The notes beneath the pieces were generated by a model that saw only the letters and a program-made list of their open reading frames with translations, searched no databases and was not told the origin of the DNA. The position numbers and the translations under genes are program-made. A DNA stretch of 64,000 nt from Bacillota bacterium (GTDB lineage: Bacteria > Bacillota > Bacilli > Paenibacillales > NBRC-103111): positions 160,081-224,080 of the forward strand of contig JAEWGW010000040.1 in assembly GCA_023388055.1 (NCBI GenBank), in the 5' to 3' direction. This document shows positions 14,643 to 24,600 of this stretch, piece by piece. Each line of letters begins with the position of its first letter. Position 1 is the first letter of the stretch.

Positions 14643-16784
14643 TTACTCCACCTTCATATAAAACAGGTTGGCGGTGTCCGCTTTGGTGATGGTGTGGGAG
14701 CCGGCAGCCAGGGAAACGGTGACGATGCCGCCCGTCATGCTATAGCTGGTGCTGTCTACCTTGATTTTGGTGCCATCTGCTGAATTGAGCACCAGGGTTA
14801 AGGTGGACGCCTTGGTGGTGGTGAAGCTGATGCTGGTGGAGCTTTCGATTTTCAGACATTGGGTCAGGGTCAGGCCGTTATAGGTAACGGTGCCTTTGGT
14901 GGTAGACAAATTGCCCTGGATGCTGAAGAAGCTGCTGGTGGTTCCGGAGGTAGTGAAGTTATGAACATTGGCACCGGGTACCGGGGTCGGTGTGGCGGTT
15001 GGTGTTGCTGTCGGTGTAGCAGTAGGCGTTGCTGTCGGTGTAGCCGTTGGCGTCGGTGTTGGTGTAGCGGTTGCCGTTGGCGTTGGTGTTGGACCTGTGC
15101 TGGAGTTTCCCCCTACCGATACCAGTTGAGTGGCGTAGCTTGTAATTTTGGCCATCAAGGCTGTATTGAGTGCATAGGAGGTGTCGTCTACCGCATTATT
15201 AAATGTCCAGGTGAAGTCGCCGCTGCCGAGGCGGCCTGCTTTGGCCTTTACGACTTGCTCCACATTGGCCACATTGTCCACGGCCGATGCGCTGACTCCC
15301 GTATTCACGGTAGTATCAAAGTTATTATACGAGGTTCCGCCGGAAACCGCCTTGTACGAGCTGGGAACAGCTTCACTCCGGGAAGCGGCCAGGTAGGCAT
15401 CGAAGGAGGTTGCATTGGCCGGTGCTGTGCCTGCATTGGAGTTGGCGTAGATCAGACCGGCTGCTCCAACGATGGTGTTGTTATAAGCCTTAATCACACC
15501 GCCGGGTTCACCGGAGAAGGTGCCTTCGCCCAGAGCGTCCGTACCCTGCAAGGAAATCAGCATGGGGTATTTGGTGTTCCGGAAGTAGTTGGATTCCACG
15601 AATGCGGAACCGCCAGAGGTCATGCCCACTCCATATTTGGAAACCCCGTCAAAGTAGTTGTTATAGATATGCACCGATGCCACTCTGATCCGCGGATGGC
15701 GGGAGTCGGAATGGTCAAACCAATTGTGGTGGAAGGTCACATAGAACGGCGACGATTCGCTCAAGCCTACCAGAGAGGATTTTCCCGAATCCCAATAGTG
15801 GTTATAGGAGATGGTGATGTACGTGGAGCCGCCCTTCAGGTCAGTAGAGCCATCACCCTTGGCCTGGTCGGCATCGCCTCCGGCGCTTCCATAGAATACG
15901 TCATTATTATGCACCCATACATTTACGTTGCCGGTATCCATGGAGATCCCGTCATCGGGGAACAGCATCAGCCCCAGGTTTCGCACCTCCACATTGCCGG
16001 TATAACGAAGGAGCATTCCCCATCCGTAGGCATAGGCATCATTGCCGATCCCTTCCAGGGTCAGATTCATCTCGGAATAATTGTTTTTCCCCTTAACTTC
16101 CAGGTATCCGCTGCTATTCAACTGGCCACTCATATCGGAGGCGGTAATTTTCCCGATAAAACGAACAGCAAGGGGAGTGGTATCGTAGCCCTTTTGCCGG
16201 AGCTTCAGAATTTCCCCAAGGCCAACAGCGGTTTGCAAGGCGCCGGAGCTGTTGATCTTTACATCAAGTGTGACCGTTTTGGCGGTTTGGGAGGTGATAT
16301 ACACCACCTTGGCCCCGGATCTCAACGTGCCGTCATTGTTATAAGCACCTGAGCCTGTCCCATATTGCGAATTAGGGGAAAAGGCAAATCCCGACCGGTC
16401 ATGGGCTGTTACAGCCAAAGCACCGGATACGGCAGTTGCGGTGGAACCGTCGGACAGCCGTGCTTCCACCTTCATCACGTAGCTTCCGGCAGCAAGACCA
16501 ACCGCATCCGCTCTCCAATAGGAAGGATACTTGCGGATCAACTGGGTATCCAGCTGCTTGTATTGGGAATCTGCTGCACTTGCCTGCTTCACATAGACAT
16601 TGTAGCCTTGCGCATTGCTTACAGCTGACCATTGGACGTAGGCCGTTTCATTCCAACCGCCGCTTCCGGTAATCGTTACACCTGCGGCATGTGTGGTCGT
16701 ATTGACGAACCCCCCGGACAATAAGGAAATCACAAGGGTAAATAACAGGGCAATGCTAATGGCATGTTTGATCTTTCGGTTCAC
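14643..16784 (-). CDS. Secreted pectate lyase (polysaccharide lyase family 1) with C-terminal carbohydrate-binding domain
   Basis: A 713-residue secreted enzyme that cleaves polygalacturonate by beta-elimination. It has a signal peptide (AISIALLFTLVISLLSGG...THAAG), a fibronectin/Ig-like domain at about 35-130, and a right-handed beta-helix with the PL1 signatures DDGISMDTGNVNVWVHNN, DLKGGSTYITISYNH and RHPRIR (catalytic Arg). A Thr-Pro-Ala repeat linker (14989-15099) leads to a C-terminal beta domain of about 95 residues, probably carbohydrate-binding. GTG at 16784 has GGGAGG six bases upstream and starts the signal peptide at a normal length. It supports plant-material degradation. Confidence 0.93.
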   Translation of the reverse strand: MNRKIKHAISIALLFTLVISLLSGGFVNTTTHAAGVTITGSGGWNETAYVQWSAVSNAQGYNVYVKQASAADSQYKQLDTQLIRKYPSYWRADAVGLAAGSYVMKVEARLSDGSTATAVSGALAVTAHDRSGFAFSPNSQYGTGSGAYNNDGTLRSGAKVVYITSQTAKTVTLDVKINSSGALQTAVGLGEILKLRQKGYDTTPLAVRFIGKITASDMSGQLNSSGYLEVKGKNNYSEMNLTLEGIGNDAYAYGWGMLLRYTGNVEVRNLGLMLFPDDGISMDTGNVNVWVHNNDVFYGSAGGDADQAKGDGSTDLKGGSTYITISYNHYWDSGKSSLVGLSESSPFYVTFHHNWFDHSDSRHPRIRVASVHIYNNYFDGVSKYGVGMTSGGSAFVESNYFRNTKYPMLISLQGTDALGEGTFSGEPGGVIKAYNNTIVGAAGLIYANSNAGTAPANATSFDAYLAASRSEAVPSSYKAVSGGTSYNNFDTTVNTGVSASAVDNVANVEQVVKAKAGRLGSGDFTWTFNNAVDDTSYALNTALMAKITSYATQLVSVGGNSSTGPTPTPTATATPTPTPTATPTATPTATPTATPTATPTPVPGANVHNFTTSGTTSSFFSIQGNLSTTKGTVTYNGLTLTQCLKIESSTSISFTTTKASTLTLVLNSADGTKIKVDSTSYSMTGGIVTVSLAAGSHTITKADTANLFYMKVE
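14989..15099 (-). repeat. Pro-Thr/Ala linker repeat in the pectate lyase gene
   Basis: Short tandem 6-mer units encode a PTPTAT-type flexible linker between catalytic and C-terminal domains. Such stretches can vary in length by slippage. Confidence 0.85.
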
Positions 16785-17083
16785 AATAATCCCTCCCGGC
16801 TTGAATGTGATACTGCCTACAATTGAAAGCGCAACCACAAAACCTTGCAGTTCCTTTCCCACCTCCACTCTCTTCTAATCTTGACAAGGGACAAGCAGCT
16901 TCCAAACATCCCCAGATTAGCACAATGGAATATATTTCCGATATAATCATTAGCTCATATTTTGTGTTTTTTATATCTTTCTGTCCTATTTTTTACCATC
17001 GACTCGATAAAACATTATCCTTATAGGATTTTATCATTTATTGACCGTTACGATCTAAAATTTCATTATTCTTGTTCTTTCGC

Positions 17084-17126
17084 AAAAGAAAGCCGCGGCG
17101 TCAGAGTAACCTCTGCTGCCGCGGCA
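17084..17126 (-). terminator. Terminator after the flavoprotein pair
   Basis: On the minus strand GCCGCGGC, with inner CAGAGG/CCTCTG-like pairing, pairs with GCCGCGGC and runs into TTTCTTTT. Confidence 0.85.
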
Positions 17127-17157
17127 TGTACCGCCTATTCATGACCCCCATTGCCGT

Positions 17158-18474
17158 TTAAACCCCCGCCATCCGCTTGGCGAGAGCCGTTGCGGCCACA
17201 TAACCGGAGCTCCAGGCCCATTGCAGGTTATACCCGCCGCAGTCCCCGTCCACATCCATGACCTCTCCAGCCAGATACAGTCCCGGCACCAGCCTGGACT
17301 CAAGCGTCCCCTCCGTTAGCTCCGTGGTATCGATGCCACCGGCTGTAGTTTGGGCATTGGTGAAGCTGTTGGTATCCGTGACCTTAAACTCCCACTGCTT
17401 CATTAACCGGATGAAGGTGCACTTCGCCTCCTCTGTCAGGTCGCGGCACAGCAATCCCGTATCACCTTCGCCAATGCCGGCCTCCTTCAGCAGGATGGGG
17501 ATCAGCTTCTTGTTGATTACCCCGATGAAGGAATTAGCCACCGTCCGGTGCCCGAAGATGCGCCAATGCCTGTTCAGGAACTCCGCCACCTCCTCCTCCG
17601 TCTGGTCGGGCATCAGATCAACGGACAGGATCACTTCTTCCCCCTGAGCCAGATAAAAGGCAGCCTTCCGGCTGAGCTGGAGAATAGGCGGACCGGACAT
17701 GCCATAATCCGTAAACAGAATTTCCCCGAATTCGCTGCGGATAATCTCCCCGTTTACGAGAATCCGGCCTGTCCCGTCGAACTTGACGCCGGACAGCTCC
17801 TTCAGATGCGGATAATCCAGCTTCAGCTGCACGATTCCCGGCACCGGATTAACGAGGGTATGGCCCAGACGTCCGGCCAGCGTATACCCGGAACCATCCG
17901 TACCCGTTTTGGGTGCGGTCAGTCCTCCTGTACAGAGAATCAGATATTCGCTGGTATACACATGCTCCTCTCCCGCCTCGTTCTGGCACAGGATCGAAAA
18001 ACGCGGATGCTCCTCCGAAACGGTTACATCCAACACCTTATTTTTGAAATAAACCGGAACGTTCCGGTCCTCCAGCGCCAGCTGGAAGATATCCAGCACC
18101 GCCCCTGCCTGCAAGGACATGGGATACATCCGGCCATCCTCCAGGCTAATCAACGGCAGCCCCAGCATAAAGAAGAAATCGATGGTCTGGCGGATGCCGA
18201 ACTGCTCCAGGACGGGCAGCGGAAAGCCCGCGTTATTACTATGGTACTTGCGCGCCAGCGCGGCCGCTTCCTCTGTTCCCGCAGCCGTGGATTCATTGGT
18301 AATATTGCAGCGGCCGTTGCCGGTGGTGAGCACCTTCTTGCCGATGCGGTCATTGCTGTCGATCATCGCCACATCCAGCCCCAGGTCCCGGGCCGTAACC
18401 GCCGCCATCAGCCCTGCAGCCCCTGCCCCGATCACAAACACCTGGTGATGGGTCGAATTCTGGTACACCTTCAT
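17158..18474 (-). CDS. NAD(P)/FAD-dependent oxidoreductase, BaiN/HI0933 family (copy 2)
   Basis: A 438-residue flavoprotein with the N-terminal FAD motif VIGAGAAGLMAAVTA, the family signature GRCNITN, and the C-terminal FAD motif LAGEVMDVDGDCGGYNLQWAWSSG. Family members include BaiN, which reduces bile-acid intermediates, but most are uncharacterised. The gene overlaps the preceding paralog by four bases, giving a tandem pair. The two proteins match along their whole length at roughly two thirds of positions by eye. AAGGATG precedes the ATG. Confidence 0.9.
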   Translation of the reverse strand: MKVYQNSTHHQVFVIGAGAAGLMAAVTARDLGLDVAMIDSNDRIGKKVLTTGNGRCNITNESTAAGTEEAAALARKYHSNNAGFPLPVLEQFGIRQTIDFFFMLGLPLISLEDGRMYPMSLQAGAVLDIFQLALEDRNVPVYFKNKVLDVTVSEEHPRFSILCQNEAGEEHVYTSEYLILCTGGLTAPKTGTDGSGYTLAGRLGHTLVNPVPGIVQLKLDYPHLKELSGVKFDGTGRILVNGEIIRSEFGEILFTDYGMSGPPILQLSRKAAFYLAQGEEVILSVDLMPDQTEEEVAEFLNRHWRIFGHRTVANSFIGVINKKLIPILLKEAGIGEGDTGLLCRDLTEEAKCTFIRLMKQWEFKVTDTNSFTNAQTTAGGIDTTELTEGTLESRLVPGLYLAGEVMDVDGDCGGYNLQWAWSSGYVAATALAKRMAGV

Positions 18475-19775
18475 ATAGAAACATCCTTTTGCTTCATAGA
18501 TTCAGCAACCGCCTTGGCGGCCGCGTAGCCGGAGCTCCAGGCCCATTGCAGATTATATCCCCCGAAGTCCCCGTCCACATCCATCACCTCGCCGGCAAAA
18601 TACAGCCCCGGAACCAGCCTGGATTCCAGCGTTCCATTAACAAGCTCAGCCGTATCAATACCGCCCGCCGTGGTTTGGGCATGACCATAGCCGTTGGTAT
18701 CCGTCACTTTGAATTCCCAATGCTTGAGTATCCGGTAGAAGATCGCCTTCGCCCTCCAGGACAGGTCCTGGCAGAGCAAATTCGGCTGTTTATCGATGCT
18801 GGCTTCCTTCAGCAGCACGGGGGTCAGCTTTTTATGCAGAATCCCGATAAAGGAATCCGCCACTGTCCGGTGCCCGAAGATGCCCCAATGCATGTCCAGG
18901 AAATCCACAACCTCCTCCTCCGTCCGCCCCGGCATCAGGTCGACGGCCACACTGACCGTGTCACCTTTCCCAAGATGAACCGAAGCCTCCCGGCTGAGCT
19001 GGAGGATGGGCGGCCCGGATAGCCCATATTCCGTAAACTGAATCTCACCGGATTCGCTGCGGACAATGTCCCCATTGATCAGGATATGGGCTCTTCCCTG
19101 CAATTTAATGCCGGACAAGGCCTTCAAATGCGGATACTGCACCTTAAGCTGCACAATAGCAGGCACAGCGTCCACCAAGGTGTGGCCCAGCCGTTCCGCC
19201 AGCGTATAACCGGAGCCGTCCGCTCCCGTATGAGGCGCAGTCAGGCCGCCTGTGGCAATAAGCAGGAAATTTGCCGTATATACCGCCTGCTCCTCCGTTT
19301 CCGTAAAACAGCGCACCGTAAACCGGGGATTCCCATCTGCTACCTCGATTTCCACCACCTTGTGCTGGTAATAAACCGGGATCTCCCGTTCCTCCAATGC
19401 CAACTGGAAAATATCCGTCACCGAAGCAGCCTGCAGGGACCGGGGATACATCATCCCCTCCTTCAGGTGAGTCAGAGGCAGCCCGAGGGAATAAAAAAAG
19501 TCCATGGTTTCCCGGACACCGAGCTGCTCCAGCACCTTCACAGGAAAGCCGGGTGTATTCCCGTGGAATTTGGCAGATAAGGCAGCCGTCTCGTCCGTAC
19601 CGCCAGTGGTAGAGGTATTGGTCAGGTTGCAGCGGCCGTCGCCGGTCACCAGTATCTTCTTGCCAATCCGGTCATTGCCCTCCAGAATAGCGGTGTCGAT
19701 GCCCTGGTCCTTCGCGGTTACGGCAGCCATCAGCCCCGCAGCCCCTGCTCCGATAATTAACAATGTGTGGTGCAT
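18471..19775 (-). CDS. NAD(P)/FAD-dependent oxidoreductase, BaiN/HI0933 family (copy 1)
   Basis: A 434-residue paralog of the downstream gene, with IIGAGAAGLMAAVTA, GDGRCNLTN and FAGEVMDVDGDFGGYNLQWAWSSG. It is the first gene of the two-gene operon and probably arose by tandem duplication. Where copy 2 has GNGRCNITN, this copy has GDGRCNLTN, so both keep the core motifs and are likely active. The substrate is unknown. Confidence 0.9.
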   Translation of the reverse strand: MHHTLLIIGAGAAGLMAAVTAKDQGIDTAILEGNDRIGKKILVTGDGRCNLTNTSTTGGTDETAALSAKFHGNTPGFPVKVLEQLGVRETMDFFYSLGLPLTHLKEGMMYPRSLQAASVTDIFQLALEEREIPVYYQHKVVEIEVADGNPRFTVRCFTETEEQAVYTANFLLIATGGLTAPHTGADGSGYTLAERLGHTLVDAVPAIVQLKVQYPHLKALSGIKLQGRAHILINGDIVRSESGEIQFTEYGLSGPPILQLSREASVHLGKGDTVSVAVDLMPGRTEEEVVDFLDMHWGIFGHRTVADSFIGILHKKLTPVLLKEASIDKQPNLLCQDLSWRAKAIFYRILKHWEFKVTDTNGYGHAQTTAGGIDTAELVNGTLESRLVPGLYFAGEVMDVDGDFGGYNLQWAWSSGYAAAKAVAESMKQKDVSI

Positions 19776-19961
19776 GGAAGTTCAATCCGCCCTTATCTAT
19801 AATATCGTGTCTTCTTTAAATTATAGCACAAGTGACAAAGCTCACGCTGAACGTGTGGTTTTGCATCATGCTGCGCAGGCAGGAGCCTTTTGCCTGGGTG
19901 TTCGGGATACGGGAATGTGTAACGGAACGGAGCTTAAATGGAAAAAATACCCGTTGCGATT

Positions 19962-20043
19962 TTTATACGAAAGTGCCGCGTCTGCCCCGGCATTTTCATC
20001 CCTGGCGATGGCCGCTGGGCCGTGGGCGATTCTAACGAATCTC
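19962..20043 (+). repeat. 82-bp direct repeat, copy A
   Basis: Nearly identical to 20261-20342 (offset 299 bases); both start near TACGAAAGT, share CGTCTGCCCCGGCATTTTCA and end at a TAACG unit. Confidence 0.85.
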
Positions 20044-20215
20044 ACAGCACTTATTTGGCGAAAAATCGGCTGTTTGCCAACGTAACGAATCTGAGCCACG
20101 CTATTGCTTACGTTCAGGTTCTTTTCAGTGTCTTGGAGCCGGAATAAGGCGCCTCAGATTCGTTACAACCGGAAGAGGGGCCATATGGGCGAAATAGCGT
20201 GGCTGAGATTCGTTA
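20033..20215. repeat. Four TAACGAATCT units, two direct and two inverted
   Basis: Direct units at 20033-20057 and 20083-20105 read TAACGAATCT...TTATT or CTATT. Inverted units at 20143-20165 and 20193-20215 read AATA...AGATTCGTTA. The architecture matches a related family at 43169-43351. Confidence 0.8.
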
Positions 20216-20260
20216 CAAAATCCATACCCCCGTTTTTCTGCCCACTGTCCACTCACTCCC

Positions 20261-20342
20261 TTTGTACGAAAGTACCGCGTCTGCCCCGGCATTTTCATTC
20301 CTGGCGATGGCTGCTAGGCCACAGGCGATTCTAACGGAACTC
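20261..20342 (+). repeat. 82-bp direct repeat, copy B
   Basis: Second copy of the repeat at 19962-20043, differing at a handful of positions. Confidence 0.85.
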
Positions 20343-20436
20343 TCCAATCTTAGAGGCCTACCCTCCGTAAACTCCTCACCATACCTTCCGCAATACCGTC
20401 TGGATCGTTGCCGAACAACAGCTCAAAAGCCAAATA

Positions 20437-20543
20437 AGAGGCTGTCCAAAATCCGTCACAGGATACCGATTCGGAAGCTCCCTCCCGTTGGCTTCGGCTG
20501 AATCGGTATTTACCTTGACGGGCTTCTTGGACAGCCCCTTTTT
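20437..20543. repeat. 107-base imperfect palindrome (REP/MITE-like)
   Basis: GGCTGTCCAA at the left end pairs with TTGGACAGCC at the right, and ATACCGATTC pairs with GAATCGGTAT inside, giving one long hairpin. The plus strand ends in CCCCTTTTT, so it might also act as a terminator. It carries no gene. Confidence 0.75.
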
Positions 20544-20588
20544 CGCAACAAACCATTCTATCTCAGTCGATACCTCATAAAAGAATGG

Positions 20589-21227
20589 CTATTCCCTTAC
20601 GAGTGTATAGGTATTGGCTTTGCCCTCAGGCGCACTATTAAAATAACTGGTGTTGTTCACTTCATAGCGAACAGCATAGGTAATCCCGCCACCCCCGTCG
20701 CGAATACCTTTTATTTGAATCTCGCCAGTAGCTGGAACAATAATCTCTTTCGGCTTATGCTTAATCATAAATTCATCGGTCACGGATGCGCCATTAACAA
20801 GTACTTGGACATAATCTCCATCTTCAGCAGCATAGTCCCATACCCAAATCCTTGTTTCATTGGCAGCGGAATTGTGGGTAATCGTATGGTCTTGCTCGCT
20901 TAACTGTTCGTCCTTCGACAATAATACCGTTCCTGCGGATATTGCCGTAGAGCTCTGGTTAACCAAAGCGTTCTTAGCAGATTCAGAAGAATTAACACTC
21001 GATGTCCCACTGAAAACAAGGGATACAATGGAAGCGGCAATGCACAATGCTCCAAAAACCTTCATTGGTTTTTCCAAAGACCGTTTTTGCTTTTTTACCA
21101 CATTGGCACCAGTTTCCGCTTCAGGGCCTATTTCCGTCTCTTCTTCATCCTCTGTCTTTTTGCTTGCTGCTGGCTGATCGAAAAGTATACGGCGGGTGCG
21201 TTTTGGATGCTGCTGTTCCTCTTTCAT
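20589..21227 (-). CDS. Single-pass membrane protein, third gene of the AAA+ operon
   Basis: A 212-residue protein with a charged cytoplasmic part of about 55 residues (basic then acidic), one membrane segment (VFGALCIAASIVSLVFSG) and an outer domain of about 135 residues with beta strands (ETRIWVWDYAAEDGDYVQVLVNG). ATG at 21227 is chosen because GAGGGG lies seven bases upstream and the preceding gene ends four bases earlier. Function unknown. The operon suggests a membrane-associated AAA+ machine. Confidence 0.7.
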   Translation of the reverse strand: MKEEQQHPKRTRRILFDQPAASKKTEDEEETEIGPEAETGANVVKKQKRSLEKPMKVFGALCIAASIVSLVFSGTSSVNSSESAKNALVNQSSTAISAGTVLLSKDEQLSEQDHTITHNSAANETRIWVWDYAAEDGDYVQVLVNGASVTDEFMIKHKPKEIIVPATGEIQIKGIRDGGGGITYAVRYEVNNTSYFNSAPEGKANTYTLVRE

Positions 21228-21231
21228 TCGC

Positions 21232-21681
21232 TTACCCCTCTTTCTTAGGTATAGCAGGACGAAGCTTAAAATAAATGCACATGATAAGCCTGCACACAAT
21301 GGTAAAGGCAATCATAAGAAGAAAATACAAGCTATGGCGCGCTTCATCATTTACCTCGTAGCCATATCTTAAAATGAGTGTTCCCGTCATCAAAATAACA
21401 ACATTGATATACATGATTTTCACAAAGGAAAATAACCAAGGAAGGGCTCTATACATTCTTCTCAAATAGGGAATTAGCAAAGATATACCTATGCAGAGAC
21501 CACATGCCCCAATAAAGGCCTCTGCGCTGCCTGGTCCGGCAAAACCCGAATCTCTCATGGAGCTTACCTCTGTCAAAAAAAACAATGGTGAAAAAAGCAT
21601 CACCAAAAGGATTGCGAACATAGGAAAAAGGAAATATGAAAATGCCATTAGATTTCCTAAGACGTTTTTCACCGTTCTCAA
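21232..21681 (-). CDS. Four-helix membrane protein, second gene of the AAA+ operon
   Basis: A 149-residue protein with about four membrane segments (FLFPMFAILLVMLFSPLFFL, AFIGACGLCIGISLLIPYL, IMYINVVILMTGTLIL, FLLMIAFTIVCRLIM). TTG at 21681 follows AGGAGGTC, which overlaps the end of the AAA+ gene, so the genes are coupled. No known family recognised. Confidence 0.7.
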   Translation of the reverse strand: MRTVKNVLGNLMAFSYFLFPMFAILLVMLFSPLFFLTEVSSMRDSGFAGPGSAEAFIGACGLCIGISLLIPYLRRMYRALPWLFSFVKIMYINVVILMTGTLILRYGYEVNDEARHSLYFLLMIAFTIVCRLIMCIYFKLRPAIPKKEG

Positions 21682-21683
21682 TG

Positions 21684-24600
21684 CTAGACCTCCTCTATAT
21701 CAGAGGCAATAATTGTAACCAAGTCCTCTTTAGTCAAGTCTTCATCGGTGCTTAGACGTAACGCCTGATTATTAACTGCCTTCTCAAACAGGTTACGAAC
21801 ATATCGCCCATTCCCGAATTGCGCCGTTTCCCTGGCTACAGCAAGAATATTCTGCAGCTTGGAAGCAGCCTTAGGATCTAGCTCGTATCCTTTAGAACCA
21901 AAAAATTGATGGCAAATCAGCACCAACTGTTCAGTCGAATAATCAATAAATTCAATAATATTGGGAAAGCGTGACTTTAATCCTGGATTCATGGAGAGAA
22001 AGCCGTCCATATTCTGGCTGTATCCTGCCAAAATCACAATAATCCGATCCCGATAGTCATCCATTAGTTTCACAAGAGTATCAACCGCTTCCCTGCCAAA
22101 ATCGTTGGCGCCGCCTTGAGCCAAGGAGTAAGCCTCATCAATGAAGAGCACTCCATCCATGGCTTCCATAACCTTTTCTTTCGTTTTTATAGCCGTTTGT
22201 CCCACATAACCAGCTACCAAACCTGACCGGTCCGTTTCAACCAGCTTGGGTGTCTTCATCACTCCAATCTGATGCAAAACCTGAGCAACCGTTCTCGCTA
22301 TCATTGTTTTCCCTGTTCCTGGATTCCCCTTGAAAATCATATGCAGGGTCTGTGTACTATCTACGGGAAGACCCAATTTTTTGCGTTCATTTTGCATTCG
22401 AAGCCTTGCACTTAAGCTGCGAATATAATCCTTAACTTCGTCAAGTCCTATGATGCTGGACAACTCATCCTCCAGTTTAAAGTTTGAAGTTTGCCTGTTT
22501 TCTGATTGCAGATCCTCAGGAATAATAAGGTTCATCTCATTTGCAGAGATATCATTCATGGCAATTCTCGCTGACTGTTTTCGTGTAATGTCCTCCAAAT
22601 AATTTCTGACCATCCTCCCATTGCCGGAATGAATAGTAGAGTGTTTATGAAGCAGCATAATTTGTTCTCTTAATACCGGCAGGGAGTTTTCTGCTAATGC
22701 GAATCCTTTGGCTGTTATCATTTGAAGGGCTATCGCCAACAGTTCCTCCGGAGAATAATCGGGAAAACTGATCCGAAGCGGAAATCTCGATTCAAGTCCG
22801 GAATTGGCTTTTAAGAAATCGGACATTTCCTTGTTATAGCCTGCAAGAATAACAATGATTTCTCCACGGTAATCCTCAATAAGCTTCACCAGCGTATCAA
22901 TCGCTTCTTTGCCAAAGCTTCCTCCTTCACTTGCCAAGGAATAGGCTTCATCAATAAAAAGAACACCTCCTAGTGCAGAACGGAACACTTCTTCGGTTTT
23001 CTTCGCTGTTTGTCCTACATATTCCGCTACTAATCCACTCTGGTCCGTTTCGATTAAATGGCCAGATTTCAGGAGGCCCATTTCTTTAAACATATGAGCA
23101 ACAACTCTTGCAATGGTCGTTTTACCGGTTCCGGGATTGCCGCTAAAGATCATATTAAGCGATTGACTAGTATCAACCTCGATACCTGCCTTTTTGCGTT
23201 TGTCCTGGGCAATTAAGAGCCTGTATTGTACACGAACAAATTCTTTAACTTGATCAAGCCCAATGATTGGTGAAAGGCTTTTTTCCAAGTCAAAGTGAGA
23301 CAAGTCTTCAAATTCGAAGTCCCCGAAGGTTAGTAACGAAAGATCCGCCGCGGTCTCCTTGAGCAATCGCTTAGATTGATTGAGTATGGCGGCTTCAATA
23401 ATATTCCGGACCAACCGTCCGTTACCACTATCATTTCTCCCTTTAATCTGCTTCTTGTCAAACAGTCTGACCAGCGCGCCGCGGCAATCTTCCGCAATGG
23501 TATAACCCTTTGCCTTAGCCGTAACTAGAGCAATTTGAACCATCTCATCCGAGGTATAGTCTTCAAACTCAATCATGTGTGGAAACCGTGATAGTAAGCC
23601 GGAATTGGTTTTCAGGAAGGTATTCATCTCATCCTTGTATCCGGCCAAAATAACCACTAAATCATTACGGTTATCCTCCATACCTTTCACCAAAGCATCA
23701 ACGGCTTCACGACCGAAGCTATCATGCTGGTCTCTACAAATCGCATATGCTTCGTCAATGAATAATACTCCTCCGATAGCAGACTTGATTACATCATTGG
23801 TCTGTTTGGCAGTATGTCCTACGTATTGTCCAACCAAATCCGCCCGGGTTACCTCCCTGAGCTGGCCTGTAGAGAGAACCCCTAGCGCCTTCAAGTATCT
23901 CGCGACAATTCGGGCAATGGTGGTTTTTCCTGTTCCCGGATTCCCCGTAAAAATCATATGCATAGAAATGTTTGCTCTCGCGAGCCCGGCAATTTCACGT
24001 CTGCTTTGTATGTTTAAATTATCCTCTAACCCATAGACATAATCTTTAACCCTCTGGAGACCAATGATGCTCTCCAGCTCCTGCTTCACATTGTCAATGT
24101 CAGCAGGCTGTCTGTTTGGCTTAAGTGCAGATAGCTGGATCCAGCTATTGTTGGTTTGAGCGGTAATTTCGTCATCTGTCATCGATAAGAAGAGCGTTTC
24201 CCGCGAAGCCACCTCGTGTTTTAATCTATACTCTGCCAGAGGCTTGTATATGGATGCTTCAGCATATTCATTCAGGCCGCTAACTCCGGTGGCATTCTTG
24301 TATTGAGCTGCAATTGCAGCAGGAAGCGTATCATTCCACTTGATCCTGATGGACAGCGTTTGCTCACTCTTGTTCTGAAGCTCCGCCAGAATTCTGTCTG
24401 CGATCTCTTGTAATTCTTCATAGCTAAAGGGCTGCGTATGGACAACATCGCCTATGGCATTCATAAATTTCCTGCCCAATATCTCTATAACGTCTTTTTC
24501 TGATTTCTCAGAAGGAAGGACAAAAAACTTTCCGTTGGCGCTTATCTCGCTGATCGAATCCTTCAACAGCATGCCCGTAGCATCTATCAGGTTCTGATCT

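Larger units (their letters stand above)
19776..20588. other. Gene-free region built of dispersed repeats
   Basis: No coding frame in these 813 bases has a ribosome site or recognisable product. The region holds two 82-bp direct repeats, four short TAACGAATCT-type units (two direct, two inverted) and a 107-base palindrome, each listed separately. Confidence 0.7.

Noticed and set aside
14989..15099. Short regular repeats suggesting a CRISPR array
   Set aside because: They are 6-bp coding repeats for a Pro/Thr linker, in frame, with no spacers.
14859..16352. 497-codon plus-strand open frame opposite the pectate lyase gene
   Set aside because: Low-complexity Gly/Cys/Ile content mirrors the Thr/Ala/Asn-rich lyase on the other strand; no start signal.
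17548..18528. Plus-strand open frame opposite the flavoprotein pair
   Set aside because: Antisense of conserved FAD-binding sequence; the composition is not protein-like.
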